Of a DNA stretch of 21,297 nt, positions 15,379 through 21,297 are shown piece by piece. The stretch is from Chloroflexota bacterium. Lineage in GTDB: Bacteria; Chloroflexota; Dehalococcoidia; JAUQQI01. How positions within the stretch are numbered: the stretch's first letter is position 1; each line of letters starts with the position of its first letter. Made by a program: the position numbers and the translations under genes. The DNA lies in the NCBI GenBank assembly GCA_030549955.1, contig JAUQQI010000126.1:1-21297 (forward strand), read 5' to 3'. The notes under the pieces are model-generated. The model was given only the letters and a program-made list of their open reading frames with translations, searched no databases and was not told the DNA's origin.

Positions 15379-17011
15379 TGGCAGAGGCTCCTGGCCCGGC
15401 GGGCGCCGGCGGCTCGGCCGGGTTATCGGCGGGTCGGTTTCCGGCGGGCTGGAAATCCGCCTCGACGCGGACGTCCCGGTCGAGGAGATGAGCATCGGCC
15501 GGTTTGTGACGGTGGAGGGCGACCGGCGCCGGTTCCTCTGCCTGGTCACCGACGTCAAACTCCGGAGCGTGAGTGACCGGGTTGCAACTGTCCCGCCCGA
15601 CTACGAGGACCCGTTTATTGCCCGGGTGATGGGTGGCATTACGACCTACGGCGTCCTTCAGGTCCTGCCGACCCTGACCCTGCCCGAAAACCCCGATGAC
15701 CCGCCCGAACCCGTCAAGACCGTGCCGGGCCACTTCTCACCGGCCTATGACGCCACTCCCGAAGACCTGAAGGCCGCCTACGGCGACGAGGGTAAGACCG
15801 ACAACTTTCGGGTTGGGTCGCCCCTCGAGATGCCCGACATTCCCCTCTGCATCAACATCCGGCGGCTGGTCGAGCGGAGCAACGGGGTCTTCGGGAAGAG
15901 CGGAACCGGCAAGAGTTTTTTGACCCGCCTGCTCCTGCTCGGCATTATCCGGAGCGGCCTGGCTTCGGTGCTCGTTTTCGACATGCACAATGAGTACGGC
16001 TGGAAAGCCGAGGACAAGGAGCGGGGAATTGAGGTTAAGGGCCTCCGGCAACTTTACGGGTCGTCGGTTGTGGTCTTCACCCTGGACGAAGAAAGCTCCC
16101 GGCGGCGGGGTGTTACCTACGACAGCGTCGTCGAAATCGGCTACAACGAGCTTGAAATCGATGACCTCCTGCTCCTGGCGGAGCCCCTGAACCTTTCAAG
16201 CCGGGCCCCCGACCTGATGGCCGTTCTCGAGCGCGAGTATGGCCGGGACTGGCTCGCCTGGTTTTTAAGCCTTGAAGACCCGCAGGAACGGGAGCAACTG
16301 GCTAAGAACCTGGGCTTCGGGATGAACGTCGTCAACGCCCTCTACCAATCCCTGAGCCGCCTCAAACAGCTTAGCTTCCTCAAGCCGAGGGCCGACACCC
16401 GGGCGGTCGACCTGATGCTCAGCTATCTAAAAACAGGCCGGAGCGTTGTCCTGGAATTTGGCCGGACGAATGACCTGCTCGCTTACATGCTGGTCGCGAA
16501 CGTACTCACCCGTCGGATTCACCGGCACTACGTCGAGGCGAAAGAGCGGTTTTTGGGCGGGGTCGGGGAGGACCCCAAGCCCCTTGTCGTCGTCATCGAG
16601 GAGGCCCACAAGTTTCTGTCGCCGGCCGTCGCCCACCACACCATCTTCGGCACCATCGCCCGGGAGATGCGAAAATATAACGTAACACTGCTCGTCGTCG
16701 ACCAGCGGCCATCCGGCATCGACGATGAGGTCATGTCCCAGCTCGGAACCCGGATCGTCTGCTCCCTGGATAACGAAAAGGACCTCGAGAGCGTGCTCAC
16801 CGGAGTAGTGGGGCGCTCGGAACTCCGGAACCTGCTGGCCCGGCTTGACACCCGCCAGCAGGCCCTCGTCCTGGGCCACGCCGTCCCGATTCCGACCCCG
16901 GTCCGGGTCCGTGACTACGACGAACACCTCTACCGTTCCCTGAAGCCCCGGGCGTCAGCCCCCGAGGGCGGCACCATCGACCTGGAGAAGGACCTTTTCG
17001 GTGAGTGGTGA
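15368..17011 (+). CDS. herA: HerA-type hexameric DNA-pumping ATPase (HAS barrel plus DUF87)
   Basis: HerA ATPases thread double-stranded DNA and normally work with the nuclease NurA in end resection, or with other effectors in anti-phage systems. This 547-residue protein has an N-terminal HAS barrel (LGRVIGGSVSGGLEIRLDAD to RFLCLVTDVKL, about 14-63), Walker A GKSGTGKS (about 176-183), Walker B VVVIEEAH (E411, E412), DQRPSGIDDEVMSQLGTRIV with the RP/sensor region, and the C-terminal LDTRQQALVLGHAVPIPTPV segment. The ATG at 15368 is chosen over earlier in-frame starts because GGAGG (15356-15360) lies 7 nt upstream and it gives an 11-nt overlap with the HAS-barrel gene. No NurA or other nuclease is adjacent: the next gene is a ureohydrolase, overlapping by 11 nt. 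A repair role is likely; a defence role is possible but unsupported. Confidence 0.88.
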   Translation: MRTDGRGSWPGGRRRLGRVIGGSVSGGLEIRLDADVPVEEMSIGRFVTVEGDRRRFLCLVTDVKLRSVSDRVATVPPDYEDPFIARVMGGITTYGVLQVLPTLTLPENPDDPPEPVKTVPGHFSPAYDATPEDLKAAYGDEGKTDNFRVGSPLEMPDIPLCINIRRLVERSNGVFGKSGTGKSFLTRLLLLGIIRSGLASVLVFDMHNEYGWKAEDKERGIEVKGLRQLYGSSVVVFTLDEESSRRRGVTYDSVVEIGYNELEIDDLLLLAEPLNLSSRAPDLMAVLEREYGRDWLAWFLSLEDPQEREQLAKNLGFGMNVVNALYQSLSRLKQLSFLKPRADTRAVDLMLSYLKTGRSVVLEFGRTNDLLAYMLVANVLTRRIHRHYVEAKERFLGGVGEDPKPLVVVIEEAHKFLSPAVAHHTIFGTIAREMRKYNVTLLVVDQRPSGIDDEVMSQLGTRIVCSLDNEKDLESVLTGVVGRSELRNLLARLDTRQQALVLGHAVPIPTPVRVRDYDEHLYRSLKPRASAPEGGTIDLEKDLFGEW

Positions 17012-17963
17012 GCGGCCGAAGCCCATTGACCCCCTCCGGGTGCCCCGGTTCGCCGGGCCCCTGACCTTCGCCCGGCTCCCCTACCGGGAAGACCTGGTCG
17101 GGGTCGACGTGGCCGTTCTGGGGGTACCCTTCGACGGCGGCACTACCTTCCGGCCGGGCCCGCGCTTCGGTCCCCGCAAAGTGCGGGAACTTTCGACCCT
17201 CCTGCGGACTTACAACCCCGCCCTGGGAGTCAGCCCTTTTGAACTCATTACGGTTGTCGACGGCGGCGACCTGCCGGTCGTTCCGACCCACATCGAAGAC
17301 ACCTTCGAGCGGGTCGAGGCGGCCCTGCGACCCATTCTGGGGCTGGGTGTCGTTCCCCTCTGCATCGGCGGGGACCACTCGGTGACCCTGCCGATCCTGC
17401 GGGCGGTGGCTGCCCGGCACGGCCCGGTCGCCCTGGTCCACATCGACGCCCACACCGACCTCTGGGACGAGTATTACGGCCGCAAATACAGCCACGGAAC
17501 GACCTTCCGCCGGGCCATCGAAGAGGGACTGGTCCGGCCCGAGGCCTCGGTTCAGGTCGGGATGCACGGGCCGGTCTTCGACGCCGAAGACTACGAGCTT
17601 CCGCGCAAATTCGGACTGTTGATGGTCCCCCTGGCCGAAATCGAGACGTACGGGATCGATGAGGCCGTCCGGACCATTCGGCGCCGGGTTCACGGCCCGG
17701 CCTATCTGTCCTTTGATATCGACGTGGTCGACCCGGCGTTTGCGCCGGGAACGGGCACCCCGGAAGCCGGGGGTCTGACGCCCCGGGAGGCCCTCCGCCT
17801 GGTGCGGGGACTTGCCGGCCTGCCATTTGTTGGCTTCGACCTGGTTGAGGTCTCGCCCCCGTACGACCAGGGGGATATAACGGCCCTCCTCGCCGCCAAC
17901 ATTGCCTACGAGTTTATCTGCCTGGCCGCTATGGCCAAACAATCCAGCCAGACGGAGGCTTGA
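17001..17963 (+). CDS. Agmatinase-type ureohydrolase
   Basis: The 320-residue protein is a complete ureohydrolase (arginase/agmatinase family), which hydrolyses guanidino compounds to urea and an amine. All six di-manganese ligands are present: GGDHS (H126), IDAHTD (D149, H151, D153) and SFDIDVVDP (D239, D241). The N-terminal DVAVLGVPFDGGTTFRPGPRFGP and the GTGTPEAGGLT loop resemble agmatinase/SpeB more than arginase, making agmatine the best guess; guanidinobutyrate and other guanidino substrates remain possible. It begins with GTG in an 11-nt overlap with herA, and the SDR gene follows after 3 nt. No spermidine synthase, arginine decarboxylase or polyamine transporter lies nearby, so the polyamine link is inferred from family only. 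Confidence 0.88.
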   Translation: MSGERPKPIDPLRVPRFAGPLTFARLPYREDLVGVDVAVLGVPFDGGTTFRPGPRFGPRKVRELSTLLRTYNPALGVSPFELITVVDGGDLPVVPTHIEDTFERVEAALRPILGLGVVPLCIGGDHSVTLPILRAVAARHGPVALVHIDAHTDLWDEYYGRKYSHGTTFRRAIEEGLVRPEASVQVGMHGPVFDAEDYELPRKFGLLMVPLAEIETYGIDEAVRTIRRRVHGPAYLSFDIDVVDPAFAPGTGTPEAGGLTPREALRLVRGLAGLPFVGFDLVEVSPPYDQGDITALLAANIAYEFICLAAMAKQSSQTEA

Positions 17964-17966
17964 ACC

Positions 17967-18740
17967 GTGCACATCCGGGAACTTTTTGACCTGACGGGTA
18001 AGGTCGCCCTGGTAACCGGCGGATCCCGGGGCCTGGGTAAGGCCATGGCCGAGGGGCTCGCCGAAGCCGGCGCGAAGCTGGCAATCACCGCCCGCCGGAC
18101 CGAGTGGCTGGAGCCCACCGCCCGGGAATTCGAAGACCGGGGTTTCGAGTGCCTGGCCGTGCCTTCGGACGTCAGCGACCCGGAACAGGTCGAGCGGCTC
18201 GTGGCGACGACCCTCGACCGGTTCGGACAGGTCGATATTCTGGTCAACTGCCACGGCGTATCCTGGGGCGCCCCGGTTTTAGAGATGCCCCTGGACCGAT
18301 GGAAGTGGGTTATCGATGTAAACGTTAATGGCACGTATTACACCTGCCGGGCGGTCGGCCGGCATATGGTCGATCGCGGCTCCGGCAGCATAATTAACGT
18401 TGCTTCGGTGGCGGGCCTGCTCGGCACCCCGGAAGAGATCCTTTCGGCCACGGGCTACAGCGCATCCAAGGGCGGCATCATCGCCCTGAGCCGGGACCTG
18501 GCCGTCAAGTGGGGACCGAAGGGGGTCCGGGTCAACGTCGTTGCCCCTGGCTTTTTCCGAACCAGGCTCTCCCAGCCGATCCTCCAGCGGGCCGAAGACA
18601 GGATCCGGGCGCTGACGCCCCTAGGCCGCATCGGGGAGCCCCACGAACTTAAGGGGCTGGCGGTCTTTCTGGCCTCGGACGCCTCGAGCTACATTACCGG
18701 GCAGGTCTTCGTCGTCGACGGCGGCATGAGCGCCGCCTGA
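17967..18740 (+). CDS. Short-chain dehydrogenase/reductase (SDR, classical type)
   Basis: The 257-residue protein is a classical NAD(P)H-dependent SDR. It has the cofactor motif VTGGSRGLGKAM (about residues 17-28), DVSDPEQVERLV, NCHG, INVASVAG (S147), the catalytic YSASK (Y164, K168) and the C-terminal DASSYITGQVFVVDGGMSA typical of FabG-like and gluconate 5-dehydrogenase-like enzymes. Start GTG has GGAGG 8 nt upstream. There is a short insertion between the catalytic Ser and Tyr (17 residues apart rather than the common 13). The substrate is unknown; 3-oxoacyl-ACP, sugar acids and other alcohols are all possible. It is the last gene of the five-gene operon and is followed by a GC-rich hairpin. 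Confidence 0.88.
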   Translation: MHIRELFDLTGKVALVTGGSRGLGKAMAEGLAEAGAKLAITARRTEWLEPTAREFEDRGFECLAVPSDVSDPEQVERLVATTLDRFGQVDILVNCHGVSWGAPVLEMPLDRWKWVIDVNVNGTYYTCRAVGRHMVDRGSGSIINVASVAGLLGTPEEILSATGYSASKGGIIALSRDLAVKWGPKGVRVNVVAPGFFRTRLSQPILQRAEDRIRALTPLGRIGEPHELKGLAVFLASDASSYITGQVFVVDGGMSAA

Positions 18741-18755
18741 CCACCCGGCGGGTGG
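18741..18755 (+). terminator. GC hairpin after the SDR gene
   Basis: CCACCC (18741-18746) pairs with GGGTGG (18750-18755) around a 3-nt loop directly after the SDR stop codon. There is no T-tract, so termination would be weak or factor-dependent. The next gene has its own candidate -10. Confidence 0.3.
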
Positions 18756-18776
18756 TGGGTTCGGCCCCAGGGCCGG

Positions 18777-18782
18777 TAAAAT
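18777..18782 (+). promoter_or_regulatory. Candidate -10 box (TAAAAT) of the cupin gene
   Basis: TAAAAT ends 16 nt before the cupin ATG, and AGGAAGG lies between, so this would give a short leader with a ribosome site. No clear -35 is seen. Confidence 0.4.
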
Positions 18783-18798
18783 CGACAGGAAGGCGGAA

Positions 18799-19281
18799 AT
18801 GGCTACCGAAGTTGGCTGGCACCCAGGCCGAAAGCTGGAGTTCGACCCCGAGAAGTTCCGCTGGGTTGGGCTTGGCGGCCGGGCCTATAAAAGCGCTGAC
18901 GAACGCCGGGGAATGCACTGGGTAGGCATGTCCAGATTTGTCCTGGGCCCCCCGCCAGAAGCATCGGCGGCCTTTGAACTCCGCTACTTCGAGCTGGAAC
19001 CCGGCGGCTATTCGAGCCTTGAAAAGCACCGGCATATCCACTTCATCGTGGTCCTGCGGGGTCAGGGAAAGGCCCTGGTCGGGCGCCGGGTCTTTCAGCT
19101 CAGGCCCTTCGACGTTGTGTACGTTCCGCCGGACACCCCCCACCGGTGGGTGAACGACGGACCGGAGCCCTTCGGGTTTCTCTGCCCGGTCGATGCCGAG
19201 CGGGACCGGCCGGAGCCCCTCTCGGACGCCGAATGGGAAGCCCTGCGGGCCGACCCCACAACGGCGCCGTATCTCTTCTAG
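18799..19281 (+). CDS. Cupin-domain protein
   Basis: This 160-residue single-domain cupin has motif 1 around SLEKHRHIHFIVVLRGQGKA (H77, H79, possibly H81) and motif 2 PFDVVYVPPDTPHRWVN (H115). This gives three or four histidine ligands for a divalent metal; the usual glutamate of motif 1 is not evident and H81 may replace it. The N-terminal 45 residues (GWHPGRKLEFDPEKFRWVGL) are outside the core barrel, and the C-terminus (EWEALRADPTTAPYLF) is a short tail. The substrate is unknown; small cupins range from isomerases and dioxygenases to binding proteins. ATG has AGGAAGG upstream. A 52-residue membrane protein gene follows after 10 nt. Confidence 0.78.
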   Translation: MATEVGWHPGRKLEFDPEKFRWVGLGGRAYKSADERRGMHWVGMSRFVLGPPPEASAAFELRYFELEPGGYSSLEKHRHIHFIVVLRGQGKALVGRRVFQLRPFDVVYVPPDTPHRWVNDGPEPFGFLCPVDAERDRPEPLSDAEWEALRADPTTAPYLF

Positions 19282-19291
19282 GGTGCAACCG

Positions 19292-19450
19292 ATGCGCGGC
19301 GGGAACCCGGGCGCCGGCCTCGTTTTGCTCGGAATCTGGCTGATTCTGTCGGGCCTCATTCCGCTGGTGGGCATCCGGATCCCGAATGGGGACGCCGTCC
19401 TGGGCATACTGGCCGTTATTGCCGGCATCCTGATAATTATCGGACGGTGA
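19292..19450 (+). CDS. Small two-helix membrane protein
   Basis: Starting at the ATG at 19292, this 52-residue product is nearly all hydrophobic. It has two predicted membrane helices (about residues 9-25 and 34-50) separated by the short polar loop RIPNGD, and ends in IIGR. Earlier in-frame starts lie inside the cupin gene and encode unlike, arginine/proline-rich sequence, so they are not used. There is no recognisable Shine-Dalgarno, so it may depend on coupling with the cupin gene that ends 10 nt upstream. I do not recognise a named family. The clear amphipathy-free helix pair and the glycine-rich pattern make it a believable small protein rather than chance, but there is no function to give. 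Confidence 0.55.
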   Translation: MRGGNPGAGLVLLGIWLILSGLIPLVGIRIPNGDAVLGILAVIAGILIIIGR

Positions 19451-19465
19451 GGCCCCGGCCTCTGA

Positions 19466-19471
19466 TATAAT
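19466..19471 (+). promoter_or_regulatory. TATAAT -10 box of ruvB, near-leaderless arrangement
   Basis: TATAAT ends 12 nt before the ruvB ATG at 19484. The expected transcription start leaves only about 4-6 nt of leader, and no Shine-Dalgarno is present. Confidence 0.6.
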
Positions 19472-19483
19472 CGGTTCGAAAAT

Positions 19484-20536
19484 ATGAGCGAACGGGTCCT
19501 TTCACCCCGCGTCCAGCCGACCGATGCCGACCTGGAGGTCAGCCTGCGGCCGCGCCGGCTCGACGAATTTATCGGCCAGGACCGCCTCAGGGCGAACCTG
19601 CGGGTTTACATCGAGGCCGCCCGCGCCCGCCGGGAGCCCCTCGAGCACCTGATCCTTTACGGGCCGCCGGGTCTGGGCAAAACCACCCTGGCCGGGATCA
19701 TTGCGAACGAACTTGGGGTAAACCTCAGGATTACCTCAGGGCCGGCGATTGAGCGGGCCGGCGACCTGGCCGCGATCTTAACGAGCCTCGAACCGGGCGA
19801 TGTGCTGTTCATCGACGAGATCCATCGGCTGAACCGGGCGGTCGAAGAGGTCCTTTACCCAGCCATGGAAGACTTCGCGATCGACATCGTCCTGGGCAAG
19901 GGTCCTGGCGCCCGTTCGATCCGGCTACAGCTTAACAGGTTCACCCTTATCGGGGCGACAACCCGCTATGCCCTCCTCTCAGCACCCCTGCGGGACCGGT
20001 TCGGGGTCGTTTGCCGGCTTGACTTTTACGACCTGCCAGCCATGGTCGAAATCGTCCGCCGTTCGGCCCGCATCCTCGGGGTTGAAATCGACGACGCCGG
20101 GGCCGAGGAGATTGCCCGCCGGTCCCGGGGAACGCCCCGGGTTGCGAACCGGCTCCTGAAGCGGGTTCGAGACTTTGCCCAGGTAATGGCCGACGGCCGG
20201 ATCACCCTCGAAACGGCCCGGTTTGCCCTCGAGCGGCTGGAGGTCGATGAGGTCGGCCTCGACGAGGTCGACCGGAGGGTGCTGCGGGCAGTTATCGAGA
20301 AATTCGGGGGCGGTCCGGTCGGCCTCGAGACGATCGCGGCAGCGATCAGCGAAGACCCGGATACGATTGCCGACGTTTACGAACCGTATCTTTTACAGCT
20401 CGGCTTTCTCGACCGGACCCGGCTCGGCCGGGTGGCGACGGCCCGGGCCTACCAGCACCTTGGCATCCCGCACCCGGCCCAGCAACCGGTTCAGCCCCGG
20501 CTCTGGGAGGCGACCGATGAACCCCCGCCGGGGTAA
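19484..20536 (+). CDS. ruvB: Holliday junction branch migration ATPase RuvB
   Basis: RuvB is the hexameric motor that, with RuvA, drives branch migration of Holliday junctions. The 350-residue protein begins with the typical [20 protein letters not shown], then Walker A GPPGLGKT (60-67), [18 protein letters not shown], Walker [21 protein letters not shown] (D111, E112), [22 protein letters not shown] (sensor 1 and arginine finger), and a C-terminal winged helix containing [22 protein letters not shown] and [21 protein letters not shown]. Length is normal. The ATG at 19484 is supported by the TATAAT box 12 nt upstream. ruvA and ruvC are not adjacent, a common split in some bacterial groups. 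Its 3' end overlaps a hairpin before the VOC gene. Confidence 0.97.
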   Translation: MSERVLSPRVQPTDADLEVSLRPRRLDEFIGQDRLRANLRVYIEAARARREPLEHLILYGPPGLGKTTLAGIIANELGVNLRITSGPAIERAGDLAAILTSLEPGDVLFIDEIHRLNRAVEEVLYPAMEDFAIDIVLGKGPGARSIRLQLNRFTLIGATTRYALLSAPLRDRFGVVCRLDFYDLPAMVEIVRRSARILGVEIDDAGAEEIARRSRGTPRVANRLLKRVRDFAQVMADGRITLETARFALERLEVDEVGLDEVDRRVLRAVIEKFGGGPVGLETIAAAISEDPDTIADVYEPYLLQLGFLDRTRLGRVATARAYQHLGIPHPAQQPVQPRLWEATDEPPPG

Positions 20537-20547
20537 CCGCGGGGTTC
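20519..20547 (+). terminator. Hairpin spanning the ruvB stop codon
   Basis: GAACCCC (20519-20525) pairs with GGGGTTC (20541-20547), with the ruvB stop in the loop region; an alternative CCCCG/CGGGG pairing also exists. No T-tract follows. It may terminate or attenuate transcription into the VOC gene. Confidence 0.3.
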
Positions 20548-20596
20548 CGGGATGGCAAAATATTCGGTGTCAGCAGACCAGACCGAGGAGGTTAGG

Positions 20597-21034
20597 GTGG
20601 CAACCTTCGCCGAACCCGAGTTCACGACCCGAATCCATCCCCACCGGGTGGATGAAATTGTCCTGGGAGTTAGCGACCTCGAACGGTCCGTCGCCTTCTA
20701 CCAGGATTCCCTCGGCTTCGAGGTTGAATCCGCCGAAACCGACCGGGTTGTCTTTAACGTAGGCAACGCCCGGCTCGTCCTGGAAAGCCTCCCGGATGGG
20801 GAGGTGCCTGAACCCCGCGGCCAGGGGGTCCGGGTCTATTTTGCCGTCCGGGATGTCCACGGCCACTTCCATCAGGTCCGGGAGATGGGGGTGACGCCCC
20901 TGGACCCGAACGAGACCGGCTACGTTCTGATTGAGGAACCGGTTACTCAGCCCTGGGGCTACCGGGAGTATCGGGTCGAGGACCCCGACGGGTATCAACT
21001 TTTCTTCCGTCAGAGGGTCGAGGCCGGCGAATAG
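20597..21034 (+). CDS. VOC-superfamily (glyoxalase/bleomycin-resistance fold) protein
   Basis: The product has two beta-alpha-beta3 modules of the vicinal oxygen chelate fold: VDEIVLGVSDLERSVAFYQD followed by LGFEVES in the first half, and VRVYFAVRDVHGHFHQVREMG to PWGYREYRVEDPDGYQLFF in the second. The histidine usual at the start of the first strand is a glutamate here, and the C-terminal glutamate ligand position reads F, so the classical metal site seems incomplete. This fits non-catalytic binding or a different active site. I chose the GTG at 20597 (145 residues) because GGAGG (20587-20591) lies 5 nt upstream; an in-frame ATG at 20552 adds 15 residues but has no ribosome site. It follows ruvB and its hairpin. 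The ligand is unknown. Confidence 0.78.
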   Translation: MATFAEPEFTTRIHPHRVDEIVLGVSDLERSVAFYQDSLGFEVESAETDRVVFNVGNARLVLESLPDGEVPEPRGQGVRVYFAVRDVHGHFHQVREMGVTPLDPNETGYVLIEEPVTQPWGYREYRVEDPDGYQLFFRQRVEAGE

Positions 21035-21202
21035 GACGTGAACGGGTAGCGGGCCACCCGTTGCAGGCTGACTCTGGCCCCCACGCCCTGACCCCTTTCC
21101 CAGGTTTGGTTTGGCAGGGCGGATTCAGCTTCCTGCTCCCGTGGCGCGGCTGGAAAAGGGTGAGGACAAGAGCCCCAACGCCGCAGGCTGCTGGTTGCCT
21201 AC
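21035..21202. other. Non-coding gap with inverted repeats, possible structured RNA
   Basis: No convincing gene is seen here. AACGGGT (21041-21047) and ACCCGTT (21056-21062) form a perfect 7-bp hairpin just after the VOC stop, possibly a terminator without T-tract. CGCCCTG (21084-21090) and CAGGGCG (21115-21121) form another 7-bp pair with a 24-nt loop. CTGGCC near 21074-21079 could pair with GGCCAG near 21217-21222, enclosing most of the gap. No known RNA family was recognised by eye. Confidence 0.35.
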
Positions 21203-21232
21203 TTGTCGGTGGGTGAGGCCAGGTGCTAAGAT
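21203..21232 (+). promoter_or_regulatory. Promoter of the tRNA-Ala gene
   Basis: TTGTCG (21203-21208), an 18-bp spacer and TAAGAT (21227-21232) preceded by TGC form an extended -10 promoter like that of the PLP enzyme operon. It ends 10 nt before the mature tRNA 5' end, so the 5' leader would be very short. Confidence 0.5.
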
Positions 21233-21242
21233 TCGTACGGAT

Positions 21243-21297
21243 GGGGCCGTAGCTCAGCTGGGAGAGCGTCCGGTTTGCACCCGGGAGGTCGGGGGTT
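21243..21297 (+). tRNA. tRNA-Ala (anticodon TGC), cut by the window edge
   Basis: The sequence gives the acceptor strand GGGGCCG, a D-arm GCTC-AGCTGGGA-GAGC, and an anticodon stem TCCGG/CCGGG around the loop TTTGCAC with anticodon TGC. These are followed by the variable loop AGGTC and the start of the T-arm GGGGGTT. It matches bacterial alanine tRNAs closely. The T-loop and 3' acceptor strand lie beyond the window, so the 3' end cannot be given. Confidence 0.93.

Noticed and set aside
13574..18740. HerA operon as an anti-phage defence island (HerA-DUF4297 or HerA-SIR2 type)
   Set aside because: No SIR2, DUF4297, nuclease or other effector is present, the base composition matches its surroundings, and there are no mobile-element signs.
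19193..19291. Longer form of the small membrane protein starting inside the cupin gene
   Set aside because: The extra residues are arginine/proline-rich and read out of frame through the cupin C-terminus; the hydrophobic product begins naturally at 19292.
20552..20596. ATG at 20552 as the VOC protein start
   Set aside because: It has no ribosome site and sits just after a hairpin, while the GTG at 20597 has GGAGG 5 nt upstream. It remains possible.

Overview
The window is GC-rich bacterial chromosome, densely packed with about 19 complete protein genes and a tRNA cut by the right edge. RecX and RuvB make it bacterial. The mix of a DUF2142-like membrane protein with a soluble C-terminal region, an ANKH-like MATE-fold transporter, TreT, archease with RtcB, and a stand-alone HAS-barrel protein before a HerA ATPase suggests a thermophile-related lineage such as Chloroflexota. 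That assignment is inference from gene content; I saw no rRNA or other decisive marker. No phage, IS element, CRISPR array or clear gene-transfer boundary was found.

Layout. (1) 155-2401, minus: large membrane protein, possibly a lipid-carrier glycosyltransferase, divergent from recX. (2) 2497-5960, plus: recX, an ANKH/MATE-like transporter and trehalose synthase TreT carrying an unusual C-terminal YHS metal-binding domain. (3) 5980-6333, minus: GlsB/YeaQ-like membrane protein, convergent with treT over a strong hairpin. (4) 6490-10889, plus: an M19-type dipeptidase homologue lacking several canonical zinc ligands, then a 1059-residue Asp-box beta-propeller protein. (5) 10886-11560, minus: HAD hydrolase, tail-to-tail with the propeller gene and divergent from (6) archease-rtcB (11614-13524), an RNA ligation/repair pair. 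(7) 13574-18740, plus: a tight five-gene operon of PLP-dependent sulfur amino-acid enzyme, HAS-barrel protein, HerA-type ATPase, agmatinase-type ureohydrolase and SDR oxidoreductase. (8) 18799-21034, plus: cupin, 52-residue membrane protein, ruvB and a VOC-fold protein. (9) 21243 to the end: tRNA-Ala(TGC).

Expression signals fall into two styles. Genes at the head of transcription units (recX, HAD, archease, ruvB, PLP enzyme) have a TATAAT or TAGCAT box 8-12 nt before the ATG and no Shine-Dalgarno, which implies leaderless or near-leaderless mRNAs. Several others (dipeptidase, propeller, rtcB, herA, SDR) have a GGAGG-type site 5-8 nt before the start.

Most striking points: the HAS-barrel/HerA pair without an adjacent NurA and embedded in a metabolic operon; the TreT-YHS fusion; the M19 homologue with an altered metal site; the leaderless promoter pattern; palindromes on two promoters; and a 208-nt gap before the tRNA that may hold a structured RNA. 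DNA repair (RecX, RuvB, HerA) and RNA repair (RtcB, archease) genes are well represented, but no single pathway unites the window.
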